Assembly: GCF_040797585.1 (NCBI RefSeq)
Contig: NZ_JBFNEO010000137.1
Span: 1 to 7,767, forward strand
From: Clostridium_Z sp040797585
Lineage (GTDB): Bacteria; Bacillota; Clostridia; Clostridiales; Clostridiaceae
Direction of reading: 5' to 3'
Length of the DNA: 7,767 nucleotides
The notes under the pieces are model-generated. The model had not been told where the DNA came from. It did no database searches and saw only the letters and a list, made by a program, of their open reading frames with translations. The translations under genes and the position numbers were made by a program. Numbering within the stretch: position 1 is the stretch's first letter; every line of letters starts with the position of its first letter. Below are positions 6,143-7,767 of the stretch, in pieces.

Positions 6143-6181
6143 TAAAAAAATAAGACATCTAAATTAGATGCCTTATTTTTT
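6143..6181. terminator. Bidirectional terminator between convergent genes
   Basis: AATAAG and CATCTAA on the left pair with TTAGATG and CTTATT on the right, with one A/C mismatch (6155/6171). An A run lies before it (6144-6150) and a T run after it (6176-6181), so it can end transcription in both directions. It begins 15 bases after the reductase stop. Its right arm contains the stop codon of the minus-strand gene (6173-6175), so the two convergent genes share it with almost no spacer. Confidence 0.88.
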
Positions 6182-6754
6182 CGCGTCAAAGAACACGTGG
6201 TTTCCTATAGTTTTAATATTAGTTTTCTGTAAATCCTTCATCCATTTTGAGGTAGCTATTTTAGGATTGTAGAAGAAGACTGCATTATTTGTTGGGTCAG
6301 ATCCAGAAATTGCATCCATAACTGCTTTAGTAGAGCTATCATCAGGTTTTGCAGTTATTTTTCCATTAATAACACAGGAAAAAGCATTTTTTTGTTTAAT
6401 TACATCTTCTACTGTCTTAGGAAAGGATGGGTGAGTAACTCTGTTAAGTATAACAGAAGCCACAGCAATTTTACCCTCATAAGGTTCTCCTTTACTTTCC
6501 TCATAAACGATTTGAGACATTAAATATATATCACTTTTAGTTAAAAGCACTGTATTATTTCCATTATTAAATACTTGAACTACCTCTTCATTTTCCTTAT
6601 ATAAGGTTTTACTATTATTTGTGGTGTATTCACCACCTGATTCTATAAGTGTCATAGAATCCATTGGATAATTCACCATAGCTAATGTCTTTATAGACAT
6701 TATATTAAAAAATAATGACATTATAATGGGAACTATCATGGAGTATTTTCGCAT
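6173..6754 (-). CDS. Secreted SleB/CwlJ-type cell wall hydrolase (Hydrolase_2 family)
   Basis: The family cuts the glycan strand of peptidoglycan as lytic transglycosylases and is best known from breakdown of spore cortex during germination. The 193-residue product starts with a signal-peptide-like segment (residues 1-25: basic start, then hydrophobic IVPIIMSLFFNIM). A polar linker of about 45 residues follows, then the catalytic domain from about 74 to the end. Its motif IVYEESKGEPYEGKIAVASV aligns with the family's AEARGEPY block, making E86 the likely catalytic glutamate; ILNRV and AFSCVINGKI follow. No peptidoglycan-binding domain is present, unlike full SleB. AAGGAGG lies 6 bases before the start (6761-6767 on the plus strand). 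A cortex role is inferred; a vegetative wall role is equally possible. Confidence 0.88.
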   Translation of the reverse strand: MRKYSMIVPIIMSLFFNIMSIKTLAMVNYPMDSMTLIESGGEYTTNNSKTLYKENEEVVQVFNNGNNTVLLTKSDIYLMSQIVYEESKGEPYEGKIAVASVILNRVTHPSFPKTVEDVIKQKNAFSCVINGKITAKPDDSSTKAVMDAISGSDPTNNAVFFYNPKIATSKWMKDLQKTNIKTIGNHVFFDAKK

Positions 6755-6887
6755 AAAAAGCCTCCTTATGTAAATATTTCATGTCCTTATTGTTCCCAAA
6801 ATAATGTTATTAATACATAATTATTAAGTCTATATATGAGCATTAAGATTCATTATACGAATTTATCTAGAAAATTCTACTTATATC
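6755..6887. other. Intergenic region upstream of the hydrolase gene
   Basis: This 133-base gap has a minus-strand TATAAT (6857-6852) without a good -35, a minus-strand CATATATA vaguely like a sporulation-sigma -10, and an inverted repeat TTAATA (6810-6815)/TATTAA (6822-6827). No terminator was recognised after the upstream gene, so the hydrolase may be read from its own promoter or by readthrough. Confidence 0.3.
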
Positions 6888-7766
6888 TTATTTAGAAGCC
6901 AATTCTTTATATTGTTTAAAGTTTTTTTCAAAAACCGCTACTGAATCTTTAAGTTGTGACTCCATAGATTTAACTTCTGTATATAACTTATCAATATCAG
7001 ATGTACTTAATTTTTTAGATGAAGACATTTCTGAATAAACAGCCTTTCTAACTTCTTTTATATAAGAGCTATATAAGGTTAGGGTTTCATTAAAGGAATC
7101 AAAGGATTCAAGTCCACTAGATGGATAGGAAAGAGAATAAAGCTTAAGATTTAAATCATCTATTAAAGCGGCAGTTTTGTCTACATCTTTTAAAATATCC
7201 TCAAATTCTAGGATGTTATCTTGACACTTCTCTATGAGGTAAGAGTACTCTTTATTATTATCAAAAAAAGTTTCAATAATACCCTCAAATACTAATAAGA
7301 AATCTTTATGTTCTGACTTAAGATTCTCCTCCTCTTTAATAGTAAGAATTTCTTTGTGTAAATCTTTCTCAAAGTTTTTCATAAATGAATTTCCGTGAGA
7401 AGTAAATAAAATTTTAGGAGAAGAGAATTTATCATAGTACTCACTAGTTTTTTGTCCATATTCTAGTAAAGATGAGATACTATTATCTATGTCTTTTCCT
7501 TTAGGATTATTTAGTATTCCAAGAAGCTGTCTATAAAATAATAAGTTTTGTTCAATACCATTTTCTAATATTTCTTTTAATTCACTATCTGATTTATAAC
7601 TTACAAGAGAATTTTTTAATTCGCTTAGATATTCACCGGCGTAGGATAATTTAGATTTTAGTTCCTCATTATTACTAGATATATTTGAAAGAGTAAGAAT
7701 ATTTTCATTTAATGAGTTAATATTATTTATATATTCAGTAAACTCAGAGGATGTATCTATTAAAGT
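6888..7766 (-). CDS. Partial gene for a long helical protein of unknown function
   Basis: I do not recognise this protein. The minus-strand frame is open from the right edge (base 7766) to the TAA at 6888-6890, giving 292 residues with the N-terminus outside the window. The ATG at 7380-7382 is internal: it has no ribosome binding site and the same frame continues upstream without a stop. The sequence is rich in L, E, K, S, D and N with few glycines or prolines, typical of long helices or coiled coil. Examples are SSNNEELKSKLSYAGEYL and VKSMESQLKDSVAVFEKNF. No catalytic motif or clear membrane segment is visible in this part. Two stretches of similar layout, each with a DID tripeptide after a Tyr-rich helix, hint at an internal duplication. 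It may be the C-terminal part of an exported or anchored protein. Confidence 0.75.
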   Translation of the reverse strand, partial: TLIDTSSEFTEYINNINSLNENILTLSNISSNNEELKSKLSYAGEYLSELKNSLVSYKSDSELKEILENGIEQNLLFYRQLLGILNNPKGKDIDNSISSLLEYGQKTSEYYDKFSSPKILFTSHGNSFMKNFEKDLHKEILTIKEEENLKSEHKDFLLVFEGIIETFFDNNKEYSYLIEKCQDNILEFEDILKDVDKTAALIDDLNLKLYSLSYPSSGLESFDSFNETLTLYSSYIKEVRKAVYSEMSSSKKLSTSDIDKLYTEVKSMESQLKDSVAVFEKNFKQYKELASK

Positions 7767-7767
7767 G

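Noticed and set aside
6852..6857. Minus-strand TATAAT as the hydrolase gene promoter
   Set aside because: The -35 position reads GTAGAA, a poor match. Kept only as a note in the intergenic entry.
6830..6859. Sporulation-sigma (SigE/SigG-like) promoter before the hydrolase gene
   Set aside because: CATATATA with GTATA upstream looked tempting, but the 15-base spacing does not suit SigG and the -10 departs from the SigE form.

Overview
The window is AT-rich Firmicute DNA. Coding is dense, arginine is nearly always AGA, isoleucine is often ATA, and ribosome binding sites are strong AGGAGG type. A spore-type cell-wall hydrolase, a thioredoxin pair with an unusual flavoenzyme, and clostridium-like proteins point to Clostridium sensu stricto (C. 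perfringens or a close relative). Species assignment is inference; nothing here was searched.

Layout. Positions 1-440 carry no gene: an AT-rich leader with inverted repeats and a probable promoter in front of ptsI (447-2057, +), the general phosphotransferase-system Enzyme I. ptsI ends at a long hairpin terminator (2069-2128) that also appears to contain the promoter for the next gene. A membrane-anchored TPR protein (2142-3413, +) and an isoaspartyl dipeptidase, iadA (3441-4616, +), follow 27 bases apart and probably form an operon. A redox unit comes next: trxA (4703-5008, +) has its own promoter and a palindrome resembling CsoR/CstR-type operators. A 250-base gap with two wobble-rich hairpins leads to a thioredoxin-reductase-like flavoprotein (5259-6128, +). 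A bidirectional terminator separates this block from two minus-strand genes: a secreted SleB-type hydrolase (6173-6754) and a long helical protein of unknown function that runs off the right edge (6888-7766).

Working together. Thioredoxin and the flavoprotein should form one electron-transfer chain. The flavoprotein keeps FAD-binding motifs and the CATC redox pair but has lost the NADPH-binding glycine motif and arginine cluster. It therefore most resembles the ferredoxin-dependent flavin thioredoxin reductases described from Clostridium, in which reduced ferredoxin rather than NADPH supplies electrons. A metal- or sulfur-responsive repressor site at trxA and a structured RNA leader before the reductase are inferred from sequence shape. 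The TPR/iadA pair may link protein-damage peptide turnover with a membrane scaffold, but that link rests on adjacency only.

Start sites need care. The longest open frames for ptsI, the TPR gene and the reductase all begin upstream of the likely start. The right-edge gene is a fragment, not a complete 164-residue protein.
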